Shown: positions 1 through 8,311 of the stretch, piece after piece
How positions within the stretch are numbered: the first letter of the stretch is position 1
Layout of the letters: the number at the start of each line of letters is the position of its first letter
NCBI GenBank assembly: GCA_033762255.1
Contig: JANRLT010000021.1
Coordinates: forward strand, 186,001-250,000
Direction: 5' to 3'
DNA: 64,000 bases
From: Pirellulales bacterium
GTDB taxonomy: Bacteria > Planctomycetota > Planctomycetia > Pirellulales > JALHPA01
Notes under the pieces: generated by a model
The model's database searches: none
Seen by the model: only the letters and a program-made list of their open reading frames with translations
Told to the model about the DNA's origin: nothing
Made by a program: the position numbers and the translations under genes

Positions 1-245
1 GTGGCCCCGTATATCCGGCTGAAAGCGCGGCGGGTGACGGCGGGTAATTCCAGCACATTTAACGGTAAAAACAAAGACTCGAGCGTTAATTTATGGTTGC
101 CCGAATAGTAAAGTGTGTTAACGTAAACTGATCACCGTAAAAATTTCCTGCTTTGCCGATATCGTGATATAATAATAGAAAAATTTTGGAGCACAGTGTT
201 CTTACCTCAATCAAGCTGCGATTTTTATTTCTTTGGACTGCATGC

Positions 246-2681
246 ATGACACAGATACTGATTCAACAAATCACGTTTCGCAGCCACTCACTCATCTCCC
301 GACGGATGGTCGCTCTGCTTTTTATAATTGGCACGGCGGTCATCAGGGATACTTGGGGGGCTCAGTTGCCCGCAGTTGATGCCCCTTCCGTCTCTCCACC
401 CCCAATCGACTTCCTAAAGGACATTCAGCCGCTGCTCTCCCGCTGCACCAGTTGCCACGGCATCGAACACCAAGAAGCCGGCCTCAACCTGCAAGTCCGC
501 GCCGCCGCCCAAAAGGGAAGCGACAGCGGACCGGTCATTGTTCCCGGCAAACCAGAAGAAAGTCTCTTATTCCAGCGCGTGACATCGACCGACCCCCAAA
601 CCGTCATGCCCCCGCCCGAGGAAAATAAACAGCTCTCTTCTGCCCAAGTTGATATGCTCAAACGCTGGATCGCCGCCGGGGCCGTCTGGCCCGACAGCGC
701 CGAAGGCTCCGGCACCAATCATTTGGCGTACAAGCCCCCTAGCCGACCTCCCTTGCCCACGGTAAAGGACACTGCTTGGGTGCGGCAGCCGTGGGATGCG
801 TTTGTGCTCATGACATTGGAACAAAAAGGGTGGCAGCCAACGGCGGCCGCGGACCGGGCGACTTGGCTGCGGCGCGTGAGCCTGGATTTGATTGGCCTCC
901 CCCCGACGCCAACCGAGGTCACGGCCTTTTTGCAGGATGAGTCGCCGGATGCCTACGAAAAAGTGGTGGAACGGCTGCTGGCCAGTCCCCGTTATGGCGA
1001 ACGTTGGGCCAGTTACTGGCTGGATTTGGCCCGGTATGCGGATACCAATGGCTATGAAAAAGATGGCAGCCGCGTGATGTGGCTCTATCGCGATTGGGTG
1101 ATCGGGGCGTTTAACCGCGATTTGCCGTTTGACCAATTCACGATCGAGCAACTGGCGGGGGACCTCTTGCCAAATGCCACGCCAGAGCAGCGGATCGCCA
1201 CCGGATTTCACCGCAACACGATGATCAATACCGAAGGGGGTGTTGATCCCGAGGAATACCGCAATGTGGTGAATGTGGACCGGGTGAACACCACCGCCGC
1301 GGTCTGGCTAGCCACCACGCTCAACTGTGCCCAATGTCACACGCACAAGTACGATCCGTTTAAGCAAAAAGAGTACTATCAACTGTTGGCGTTTTTTAAT
1401 AACAATGCCGACTCCGCCACGGGTGAAAGCGTGGTGGAGGAGTTTCCCACACCGGCGCAAGCGGCGGCCTTGGCGGAACTGGACGCCCACGAGAAAATCC
1501 CCCACGGCTCGGTCGAACTTAAACCCCTGCGGGACAAAATCAATGAACTACGCAATCAAATTCGGGGACAAATCCCACGGACCATGATCATGCGCGACCA
1601 GCCCGAACCGCGCAAAACCCATATTCATATCCGGGGGAGTTTTTTGAATCCGGGAGAGGAAGTGACGGCGGGCTTTCCGGCTGTATTAAGCACCGCATCC
1701 TCCGCTCCCAATTCCTCGGATTCCGCCGCGAATTCAGCTAATTCGATGGACAATGCAACCAATCGCCTGGCCCTGGCCCGCTGGCTGGTTGACCGCCAAA
1801 ATCCCCTTACCGCGCGGGTGCTGGTCAATCGGATGTGGGAGCAGTTTTTTGGGCGGGGAATTGTCGGGACCAGCGAGGATTTTGGAACGCGGGGAGACAC
1901 GCCCACGCATCCGGAACTACTGGACTGGCTAGCGGTGGAATTCATGGAGCGGGGCTGGAGCCTCAAGCAATTGCACAGGTCAATTGTGCTATCGGCCACA
2001 TATCGTCAGGGGGCAACCGCCACGACCGAGGCTATCGCGCGTGATCCGGATAATCGCTGGTTGGCCCGTGGCCCCCGTCAACGGTTAACGGCCGAGATGA
2101 TCCGCGACCAGGCGCTCTTTGTCGCGGGGATGCTGAGTGAAAAAATGGGGGGGCCTAGTGTGATGCCGCCGCAACCGGAGGGGATTTGGAATTCCCCGTA
2201 TAATGGAGATCAGTGGAAAACCAGCGAAGGAGAAGATCGCTATCGCCGGGGGGTGTACACGTTTATTAAGCGCACAGCCCCGTACCCCACGATGCTGACC
2301 TTTGACGCCCCTAGCCGCGAAATTTGCGTTGTTAAGCGAAATAAAAGCAATACGCCCTTGGCGGCGCTGGTGACACTGAATGATCCCGTGTATGTGGAAG
2401 CGGCCCAGGGGCTGGCCCGGCGATTGTTGCGCGAGGGGACAAACACCGCCGAGCGGATCTCCCTGGGTTACCGGCTGGTTACGGCGCGTGACGTTCGACC
2501 CGCGGAATTAGCGACCCTCACGACGTTTGTGGAGCAAGAGCGCGCCCGGCTTAATGGTGATGAATCCGCGGCTCGGGCGATTGCCGGCAATTTAGAAAAA
2601 GACAACTCCGCGACAGAGCAAGCGGTCTGGACGTTGGTGGGAAATGTGCTGCTGAATTTGGACGAGGTGCTGTGCCGGTGA
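246..2681 (+). CDS. PSD1-type secreted cytochrome c protein (PSCyt1-DUF1549-DUF1553)
   Basis: Exported planctomycete protein of unknown enzymatic role. A hydrophobic export segment follows a double Arg at about residues 19-36. A PSCyt1 domain comes next with haem motif CTSCH (C67, C70, H71), then DUF1549 with a second CxxCH (CAQCH, 361-365), then DUF1553 filling the C-terminal third. The order matches the PSCyt1-PSCyt2-PSD1 family, but at 811 residues it is shorter than many members because no LamG-like domain lies between DUF1549 and DUF1553. The longer opening at 186 begins with TTG; ATG 246 is preferred, and ATG 306 is also possible. The DUF1501 gene downstream is its usual partner. A GTAG hairpin begins 7 bases after the stop. 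Family is seen clearly; function is not known. Confidence 0.9.
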   Translation: MTQILIQQITFRSHSLISRRMVALLFIIGTAVIRDTWGAQLPAVDAPSVSPPPIDFLKDIQPLLSRCTSCHGIEHQEAGLNLQVRAAAQKGSDSGPVIVPGKPEESLLFQRVTSTDPQTVMPPPEENKQLSSAQVDMLKRWIAAGAVWPDSAEGSGTNHLAYKPPSRPPLPTVKDTAWVRQPWDAFVLMTLEQKGWQPTAAADRATWLRRVSLDLIGLPPTPTEVTAFLQDESPDAYEKVVERLLASPRYGERWASYWLDLARYADTNGYEKDGSRVMWLYRDWVIGAFNRDLPFDQFTIEQLAGDLLPNATPEQRIATGFHRNTMINTEGGVDPEEYRNVVNVDRVNTTAAVWLATTLNCAQCHTHKYDPFKQKEYYQLLAFFNNNADSATGESVVEEFPTPAQAAALAELDAHEKIPHGSVELKPLRDKINELRNQIRGQIPRTMIMRDQPEPRKTHIHIRGSFLNPGEEVTAGFPAVLSTASSAPNSSDSAANSANSMDNATNRLALARWLVDRQNPLTARVLVNRMWEQFFGRGIVGTSEDFGTRGDTPTHPELLDWLAVEFMERGWSLKQLHRSIVLSATYRQGATATTEAIARDPDNRWLARGPRQRLTAEMIRDQALFVAGMLSEKMGGPSVMPPQPEGIWNSPYNGDQWKTSEGEDRYRRGVYTFIKRTAPYPTMLTFDAPSREICVVKRNKSNTPLAALVTLNDPVYVEAAQGLARRLLREGTNTAERISLGYRLVTARDVRPAELATLTTFVEQERARLNGDESAARAIAGNLEKDNSATEQAVWTLVGNVLLNLDEVLCR

Positions 2682-2687
2682 CGCCGG

Positions 2688-2712
2688 GTAGGTCCCGTCC
2701 GCCGGACGGGAC
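2688..2712 (+). repeat. GTAG-headed hairpin, stem type B
   Basis: GTAG is followed by a near-perfect palindrome (GTCCCGTC / GACGGGAC around CGCCG). It sits directly after the PSD1 stop. Other copies lie at 32199, 49077 and 55169. Confidence 0.75.
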
Positions 2713-2757
2713 TGGTGTGACGGGGGGCGGGCGGTGAATGGGAAAAAAGGGTGGCTA

Positions 2758-2778
2758 GGGCAAAAATCGCTTTTGCCC
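2758..2778. repeat. GGGCAAAA/TTTTGCCC hairpin (type F)
   Basis: An 8-bp stem with a 5-base loop. A close relative sits at 55138, also next to a type-B GTAG hairpin, and a weaker one at about 47297. It could act as a terminator for the upstream gene, but no T-run follows. Confidence 0.55.
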
Positions 2779-2785
2779 CCTGACC

Positions 2786-2820
2786 GGAATTTGGTTTTTG
2801 GAGCTTGGTTATTGGTAAAG
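2786..2820. repeat. Degenerate period-7 tract (GGnnnTT units)
   Basis: Five consecutive 7-base units each begin with GG and most end in TT (GGAATTT, GGTTTTT and so on). It lies in the gap between the PSD1 and DUF1501 genes. Confidence 0.7.
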
Positions 2821-2873
2821 ATATACGAAATGTGGTTACCATTCCTGGGTAATCAAGCTCAAACACAAGTGTG

Positions 2874-2915
2874 CTTTTCAATTCTTAATTTTTCATTCTT
2901 AATTCTTAATTCATC
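2874..2915. repeat. Period-7 tract (ATTCTTA units) abutting a start codon
   Basis: About six 7-base units, consensus ATTCTTA, end 2 bases before the ATG at 2918 and occupy the place of a ribosome-binding site. An 18-19 base stretch matches the tract in front of the ATPase gene at 63492. Confidence 0.8.
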
Positions 2916-2917
2916 TC

Positions 2918-4420
2918 ATGGATCTGTACCTCGAGCAACTCAAGTCACTCACCCGGCGGCATTTTTTTGAACGTACTGCCACGGGGATCGGCACGCTGGC
3001 CCTGGCGGCGCTGGCCAACCCGCGCGTCTTTGCGGCGGAGGGAGAAAACGCCGCCAACGGGACCACTTCCACTAATGATGAAAAGACCTCCGCGCATGCC
3101 GCCACCCGTCCCCTTGCTCCCCGAGCGCCCCATTTTCCGGCGCGGGCCAAGCGCGTCATATACATGCACATGGCGGGGTCCCCTTCGCAACTCGACCTCT
3201 TTGACCCCAAGCCCAAGCTCAAGGAGCTAAATGGCCAGCCCTGCCCTGACTCACTGCTAAAAAAGGAACGCTTTGCCTTTATCAAGGGGGTGCCCAAAAT
3301 GCTGGCCAGCCCCTACGAATTTCAGCGGCATGGAGAGTGCGGGGCGGAGCTATCGCCGCTCTTGCCCCACTTAAGCAAAGTCGTGGATGACATCTGCATC
3401 ATTCGCTCCATGGTGACCGAGCAATTCAATCATGCCCCGGCACAGCTCTTTTTAAATACGGGCTCGCCGCAGTTGGGCCGGCCCGGCATGGGATCGTGGC
3501 TGACCTATGGCCTGGGAAGCGAAAGCCAAAATCTGCCGGGCTTTGTGGTGCTAATTTCCTCCCCGCAGGGACCGGACGCCGGCGCCGCGCTCTGGAGCAG
3601 TGGTTTTCTGCCGGGAGTCTACCAGGGGGTGCAATTTCGCAGCAGCGGCGATCCGGTGCTGTATGTTTCCAATCCCGCGGGAATTGACGCCGAACGCCGC
3701 CGCCGCACACTGGATTTGTTGAATGACCTGAACCGCCAGCAACTGGCCCAAGTGGGGGACCCCGAGACTGTCACCCGCATTGAACAGTATGAACTGGCGT
3801 ATCGCATGCAAACCGCCGTGCCAGAATTAATGGACCTCAGCGGCGAAACCCAGGAAACGCTGGATTTGTACGGGGCAAAGCCCGGCCAGCAAAGCTTTGG
3901 CAATAACTGCCTGTTGGCCCGGCGACTGATCGAGCGGGGCGTGCGCTTTGTCGAATTATTTCATTGGGGTTGGGACAGCCACGGCACGAGCAAGGGGGAT
4001 GACATCATGCATAGCCTGCCCGAGCGTTGCCAGCAATGCGATCAGGGGGCAGCGGCGTTGGTAACCGACCTCAAACGGCGGGGCTTGCTCGATGATACCC
4101 TGCTCATCTGGACTGGGGAATTTGGACGCACACCGATGAATGAGGAACGAAACGGGTCAAAATTTTTGGGCAGGGACCATCATCCCCACTGTTACAGCAT
4201 GTGGCTGGCGGGAGGAGGGATCAAGCCGGGACTCACGTACGGCGCAACCGACGAATTGGGGTATCATGTGACAGAAAATAAAGTTCATGTCCACGACCTG
4301 CAGGCAACGATTTTGCATTGCCTGGGCTTGGACCATACCAAGCTGACGTACACGTTTCAAGGGCGGGATTATCGCCTGACGGATGTGTTTGGCAATGTAG
4401 TCAATAATATTTTAGTGTAG
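2918..4420 (+). CDS. DUF1501 family protein
   Basis: Exported protein of the DUF1501 family, distantly related to the alkaline phosphatase/sulfatase fold and normally encoded beside DUF1549/DUF1553 proteins. The N-terminus carries a Tat-like signal (RRHFFER at about residues 13-19, then an Ala-rich hydrophobic run to AFA-type cleavage near residue 40). Family blocks are visible: the MHMAGSPSQLDLFDPKP entry motif, the WGWDSHG stretch, and WTGEFGRTP followed by GRDHHP near the C-terminus. At 500 residues it is of normal length. There is no Shine-Dalgarno sequence: the bases before ATG are a 7-base repeat tract. Pairing with the upstream gene suggests a shared periplasmic role; substrate unknown. 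Confidence 0.9.
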   Translation: MDLYLEQLKSLTRRHFFERTATGIGTLALAALANPRVFAAEGENAANGTTSTNDEKTSAHAATRPLAPRAPHFPARAKRVIYMHMAGSPSQLDLFDPKPKLKELNGQPCPDSLLKKERFAFIKGVPKMLASPYEFQRHGECGAELSPLLPHLSKVVDDICIIRSMVTEQFNHAPAQLFLNTGSPQLGRPGMGSWLTYGLGSESQNLPGFVVLISSPQGPDAGAALWSSGFLPGVYQGVQFRSSGDPVLYVSNPAGIDAERRRRTLDLLNDLNRQQLAQVGDPETVTRIEQYELAYRMQTAVPELMDLSGETQETLDLYGAKPGQQSFGNNCLLARRLIERGVRFVELFHWGWDSHGTSKGDDIMHSLPERCQQCDQGAAALVTDLKRRGLLDDTLLIWTGEFGRTPMNEERNGSKFLGRDHHPHCYSMWLAGGGIKPGLTYGATDELGYHVTENKVHVHDLQATILHCLGLDHTKLTYTFQGRDYRLTDVFGNVVNNILV

Positions 4421-4426
4421 GAAATC

Positions 4427-4753
4427 ATGGCGGAATTTGTCACGGCGGTCACTACCTGCGGCACATTGGAAGCGGCCCAAGCGCTGGCCACGGCGGCCAT
4501 CGCGCAGCATCTGGCGGCCTGTTGCCAGATCAGCGGTCCGCTGCAAAGCATTTACCGTTGGCAGGGAATCATCGAGACCGCCACCGAATGGCAAGCGGCG
4601 TTCAAGACCACGCGCGCGGCGTTGCCGGCACTCCAAGAACTGGTGCTTTCGCGACATCCGTATGATACGCCGGAGTTTCTGGTTTGGGAAATCTCCAGCG
4701 GCTCAGAAAAATATTTAACTTGGCTGCGGGGGGAAGTAGTGGATAGTGGATAG
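4427..4753 (+). CDS. cutA: Divalent cation tolerance protein CutA
   Basis: Small cytoplasmic trimeric protein of the CutA/PII-like fold, linked to copper and divalent cation tolerance. The protein shows the family pattern: an N-terminal beta strand (VTAVTTC), an LAACCQI block, the YRW..I motif at about 43-46, and the late YDTPEF motif. It starts 6 bases after the DUF1501 stop, so the two may be cotranscribed. The last residues (VVDSG) and the stop codon are encoded by a GTGGATA-type 7-base repeat, so the natural C-terminus was probably rewritten or extended by the repeat. The core domain is complete. Confidence 0.9.
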   Translation: MAEFVTAVTTCGTLEAAQALATAAIAQHLAACCQISGPLQSIYRWQGIIETATEWQAAFKTTRAALPALQELVLSRHPYDTPEFLVWEISSGSEKYLTWLRGEVVDSG

Positions 4754-4780
4754 TGGGTAGTGGATAGTGGGTAGTGGGTT
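4739..4780. repeat. Period-7 tract (GTGGATA/GTGGGTA), six units
   Basis: Six consecutive 7-base units differ only by GTGGATA versus GTGGGTA/GTGGGTT. The tract overlaps the last five codons of cutA and supplies its stop codon. Confidence 0.9.
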
Positions 4781-4879
4781 ATCCCCTGGCCAGAAATTTC
4801 CCCAGTCGGTAGCATAGACCGCTTGGTGGCAGCCACGGGTCGGCTGGCCCGTTATTTTCCCCATGCTAGTAGACGTTCC

Positions 4880-5809
4880 ATGCCCCCACCTTTGCCGCCG
4901 GACATCCCCTGGTTGGCATGGTGGCTGCCGCTCTTGTGCAGTTTGATTTATGTTTGCGGAGCGCTGTGTCTCAAATATGCAGCGCGGTACCGAGTCAGCT
5001 TGTGGCTGGGGAGTTGGTACGCCAATGTGGCCGTGTGCTGCGCGAGCGCACCCCTGTGGCTGATCCCCGCGCCGGCGCTCTCCGGCCAACCCTGGTGGCA
5101 AGCGATCGTAGCGGGGCTGGTCTTTTGGTTGGGTCAGTTTACCACGCTGGTCGCCTTGGACGTGGGGGAGGTCTCAATCGCCACACCGGTCCTGGGCCTT
5201 AAAATCTTGTTTGTCCTGATTTTTATGACTCTGCTCTCCGGGAAACCCCCCGGGCTGCAACTCTGGGTGGCGGGGGGCCTAAGTTTAGCCGCGCTCACGC
5301 TGCTGCAGGGGGCTCCCCGGGCCAGCGCTTTGCAACCCAACGCCACCGGTCACAAACCCCGCCGCATCGGCCTGACCATTTTGCTGGCGGCTTTTTCCGC
5401 TCTGGCCTATGCCCTCTTTGATGTGTTGATCAACGCCTGGTCGCCGCATTGGGGAATAGAACGGATCATACCGCTGGCGTTTTTGGTGGCTTTGTTGGTC
5501 TCCACCTTGGCGGTCGGCGCGCGGGTGGGGTCTTGGCGGATCCCCCGGGGGGCCATTCCCTCCCTGTGCGGCGGTTCGGCGCTAATTGGCCTGCAAAGCG
5601 CCACGCTCATCTACGCCATTGCCTGGACCCAGGACCCGCCCCGTATCAATTTGATCTACAATTCCCGCGGTTTCTTTAGCATCCTGGCGGTTTGGGGGGT
5701 GGGACACTGGTTTGACAATCACGAGCGGCACCTGGGCCGGAGGGAATTCATCCGCCGGTTGTGCGGCGCATTTTTGATGCTGGCGGCGATATTTTTAGCC
5801 ATCACCTAA
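4880..5809 (+). CDS. DMT-superfamily (EamA-like) membrane transporter
   Basis: Inner-membrane protein of about 310 residues, made almost wholly of hydrophobic helices with short loops, in the two-repeat arrangement of drug/metabolite transporters. The first helix begins at WLAWWLPLLCSLIYVCGALCL; a central charged linker (about 165-175) separates the two halves. ATG 4880 is chosen because the longer opening uses TTG and adds a non-hydrophobic Arg-rich stretch. The substrate cannot be told. It lies alone between cutA and a methyltransferase, in the same direction. Confidence 0.75.
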   Translation: MPPPLPPDIPWLAWWLPLLCSLIYVCGALCLKYAARYRVSLWLGSWYANVAVCCASAPLWLIPAPALSGQPWWQAIVAGLVFWLGQFTTLVALDVGEVSIATPVLGLKILFVLIFMTLLSGKPPGLQLWVAGGLSLAALTLLQGAPRASALQPNATGHKPRRIGLTILLAAFSALAYALFDVLINAWSPHWGIERIIPLAFLVALLVSTLAVGARVGSWRIPRGAIPSLCGGSALIGLQSATLIYAIAWTQDPPRINLIYNSRGFFSILAVWGVGHWFDNHERHLGRREFIRRLCGAFLMLAAIFLAIT

Positions 5810-5974
5810 AACACAATTACCCCGCTCATCCACAATCCCGATTGACATTGTCAAATCTGGTCGCCGCACCCCAGAATAAAGCGTTGCGGCGCGTCGCACC
5901 GCCGGTTTTCGTGATCGCTTATAAACCTGTAAAACTTCATCCCACGCGGTATGGATTCCGCGGAAAGGTCGCAC

Positions 5975-6559
5975 ATGGGCCATTCGAATCAACGCATTTA
6001 CCTGACCACGCATTTGCCGCGAGTGGAGGGACCGATCTTGGAGATTGGCTCGCATGACTATGGCAGCACGGCTCCGTTTCGCGGAATTTACGCCAACAAT
6101 AACTATGTCGGCCTGGATTTACAGGAGGGACCCAATGTCGATATCGTCCATGACCTGACGACCGGCATCGGCCCTTTGCAGCCAAATTTCTTTTCCCTGG
6201 CGATTTGCTGTTCGGTGCTGGAGCATGTCAAACGTCCCTGGGTCATGGCCGAGCATATCACCACGCTGGTGCGGCCCGGCGGGCATGTTTATATCTCCGT
6301 TCCCTGGGTTTGGCGGTATCACGCCTATCCAGACGACTACTTTCGTTTTTCGCATCATGGAATCCGGGAATTGTTTCCCAGCTTTGAGTGGCAGCAACAA
6401 CATTACTCCCTGAACGTAAAAAACGAATTTATCAAACTGACCCCGGAAACCCTGAACGCCGATGAGCAATTGTCAATCCTTGTCCCCGGACCGGCGGGTG
6501 AACGCAAGTATTTGCCGTATTTGATGGTCGAAATGCTGGGCATAAAGCTGAAGGACTGA
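5975..6559 (+). CDS. Class I SAM-dependent methyltransferase
   Basis: Methyltransf_11-type protein of about 194 residues. Motif I is ILEIGSHDYG near residue 21, the acidic strand-2 end is VGLDLQEG, and the CCSVLEHV motif typical of this group follows at about 80. The C-terminal part (PDDYFRFSHHGIRELF) matches methyltransferases acting on lipids or polysaccharide precursors. GGAAAGG about 8 bases before ATG 5975 favours this start over ATG 5951. Substrate unknown; no sugar genes adjoin it. Confidence 0.75.
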   Translation: MGHSNQRIYLTTHLPRVEGPILEIGSHDYGSTAPFRGIYANNNYVGLDLQEGPNVDIVHDLTTGIGPLQPNFFSLAICCSVLEHVKRPWVMAEHITTLVRPGGHVYISVPWVWRYHAYPDDYFRFSHHGIRELFPSFEWQQQHYSLNVKNEFIKLTPETLNADEQLSILVPGPAGERKYLPYLMVEMLGIKLKD

Positions 6560-6601
6560 TTCGATTTTATCGGGTGGCCATGTTACAATAGGTTTAAGAC
6601 G

Positions 6602-6619
6602 GGAATTATTAATAATTCC
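6602..6619. promoter_or_regulatory. 18-bp perfect palindrome upstream of the PIN-TRAM gene
   Basis: GGAATTATTAATAATTCC is fully self-complementary and lies 33 bases before ATG 6653. It could be an operator or an AT-rich hairpin; no binding protein is identified. Confidence 0.35.
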
Positions 6620-6652
6620 AGCCTCCCGCCAAAATGAAATTACCCAACAATC

Positions 6653-7696
6653 ATGCCTAATCTTGCGTTATTGGTCCTCCGCGCGGTCTTTGTCATGGTG
6701 GCGATCGGCCTGGGGGCCGGACTAAGCGGATCCGACATCCTCTTGCGCGAACCGTGGTGGCTCCCTTGGGCGACCATTGGCGGGATTATGCTTTTGGCGG
6801 CGGGGGTGATCTTTTTGGATAATTCCATCGCCCGCAAGGAACTGCAAACCGTCACGGCGGTGTACTTTGGGCTGATCGTGGGGATGTTTCTGACCTATGT
6901 CGTGCGGCTGGCCATGACCCCCTTGCTGGCGGGGGTAAAGGCCGATGTGGTGCAATGGGTCGAACTGATCGTGGGGATGATTCTGTGTTATTTTTGCATT
7001 AGCATCCTCCTCCAGACCAAGGATGACTTTCGGTTTATCATTCCCTATGTGGAATTCGCCCGCGATGTCAAGGGACGCAAGCCCTTCATCCTGGACACCA
7101 GCGTGATTATCGATGGGCGGATCGCCGATGTCGTGGAGACCCGCGCGTTTGACAATCAACTGATCATTCCCAGCTTTGTCGTGGCCGAGATCCAGGGAGT
7201 GGCCGACAGCGCCGACCGCATGCGCCGCAGCCGTGGAAGGCGGGGGTTGGACATACTTAATCGACTGCGCAACAACAAAGAACTCGACCTGCAGATCCAC
7301 GACCGCGAACTAAAAGAATACCTGGACCAGCCGGTCGATATGAAGCTGGTCATCCTGGCCAAGCACCTCAATGGCAAAGTCGTCACCAACGACTATAATT
7401 TGAACAAAGTGGCTAATTTAAACGGCGTCGGGGTGATTAACCTTAACGACCTAGCAAACGCCCTCAAACCGGTCTTTTTAGTCGGCGAGGCGATCGAAGT
7501 TCGCATTGTCAAACCGGGGGAAGGGCATGGGCAGGGAATCGGTTATTTGGACGACGGCACAATGATTGTGGTCGAAGGGGGCCGCGAGCATGTCAATCAA
7601 TCCGTCCGGGTCACCGTGACCAGCATGCTCCAAAAAAGCGCCGGCCGCATGGTCTTTGCCAAATACGATAGCCAAGTTCCCGTGCTGCAGGGCTAA
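6653..7696 (+). CDS. PIN/TRAM domain membrane protein (YacL-like)
   Basis: Predicted membrane-anchored nuclease-like protein. Four hydrophobic segments occupy about residues 1-125. A PIN domain follows, with acidic residues in FILDTSVIIDGRIADV (about 145), VVAEIQG and VTNDYNLN (about 245). A C-terminal TRAM domain comes last (IRVKPGEGHGQGIGYL-type motif at about 277-295 and VTSMLQ...GRMVFAK), which usually binds RNA. The 347-residue length and domain order match Bacillus YacL-type proteins. In other bacteria this gene often precedes ispD; here an unrelated small ORF follows. The target RNA is not known. Confidence 0.85.
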   Translation: MPNLALLVLRAVFVMVAIGLGAGLSGSDILLREPWWLPWATIGGIMLLAAGVIFLDNSIARKELQTVTAVYFGLIVGMFLTYVVRLAMTPLLAGVKADVVQWVELIVGMILCYFCISILLQTKDDFRFIIPYVEFARDVKGRKPFILDTSVIIDGRIADVVETRAFDNQLIIPSFVVAEIQGVADSADRMRRSRGRRGLDILNRLRNNKELDLQIHDRELKEYLDQPVDMKLVILAKHLNGKVVTNDYNLNKVANLNGVGVINLNDLANALKPVFLVGEAIEVRIVKPGEGHGQGIGYLDDGTMIVVEGGREHVNQSVRVTVTSMLQKSAGRMVFAKYDSQVPVLQG

Positions 7697-7758
7697 AATC
7701 CACCTCGCAGCTTGTTGCAATCCCTACTCAACTCATAACGCTCTCGCAATCGGCACTG

Positions 7759-8301
7759 TTGACAACAATTGCAGCTTTTTCCCACGTGCATCTGCTTTTG
7801 GTGGCCCGGTCCCCCGACTCCGCGCCGGTCCCCCCGGCCACTGTTTCCCCCGCCCAGGCGAATTTTGCCGGTAGTCTGGCGCTTTTTGATTGTTCCTTTG
7901 AGCAGTTATCCGCGCGTCTGAATGCCCTCACCCGGATGGATTGCGAGCCCGACGGCGCGTTTGTCTGGGTCGGGACGGACTGGCTCGGGCCGGCGGGTTT
8001 GACAACGGCCGAACCGCTGCCCGCGGAATTACCCGTATCCGGGTCCATGCGGGAAACAAAAGACAGCCACCTATCAAGCCCCGAGGCACCAGCGCAAGCC
8101 TGGCAAATGGAGGGACAATTAAGCGATCGTGAGGGAAAAATCTGCTCTGTCGAGGTAAAGGGGAGTTTTCCCTTCTGGGCTTGGAAAAAATTGCTGGAAT
8201 GCTGCGGGTATCCCCAAGTCGCCATCAGAGTGATATTACTAAAAACCGGGCAGAGCCTGGAACTGGATGAATTTTTGTTGCAAGCTCGGGAACCGCCATA
8301 A
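7759..8301 (+). CDS. Conserved hypothetical protein
   Basis: 180-residue protein that I do not recognise. It has no signal peptide or membrane segment. The N-terminal third (about 35-65) and the C-terminal third (EGKICSVEVKGSFPFWAWKKLLECCGYPQVAIRV) look folded, with a low-complexity Pro/Ser-rich middle. The opening codon is TTG; GTG at 7786 is an alternative and neither has a clear ribosome-binding site. It follows the PIN-TRAM gene by 62 bases and converges on the TPR gene. Codon use and direction support a real gene, but support is moderate. Confidence 0.5.
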   Translation: MTTIAAFSHVHLLLVARSPDSAPVPPATVSPAQANFAGSLALFDCSFEQLSARLNALTRMDCEPDGAFVWVGTDWLGPAGLTTAEPLPAELPVSGSMRETKDSHLSSPEAPAQAWQMEGQLSDREGKICSVEVKGSFPFWAWKKLLECCGYPQVAIRVILLKTGQSLELDEFLLQAREPP

Positions 8302-8311
8302 GATGTATTGC

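Noticed and set aside
1-245. Partial gene at the left edge
   Set aside because: No long frame with coding character reaches the edge; the region looks like an upstream intergenic stretch.
4739-4780. Possible CRISPR-like repeat
   Set aside because: The period is 7 bases with no spacers, so it is a simple heptamer tract; no cas genes are in the window.
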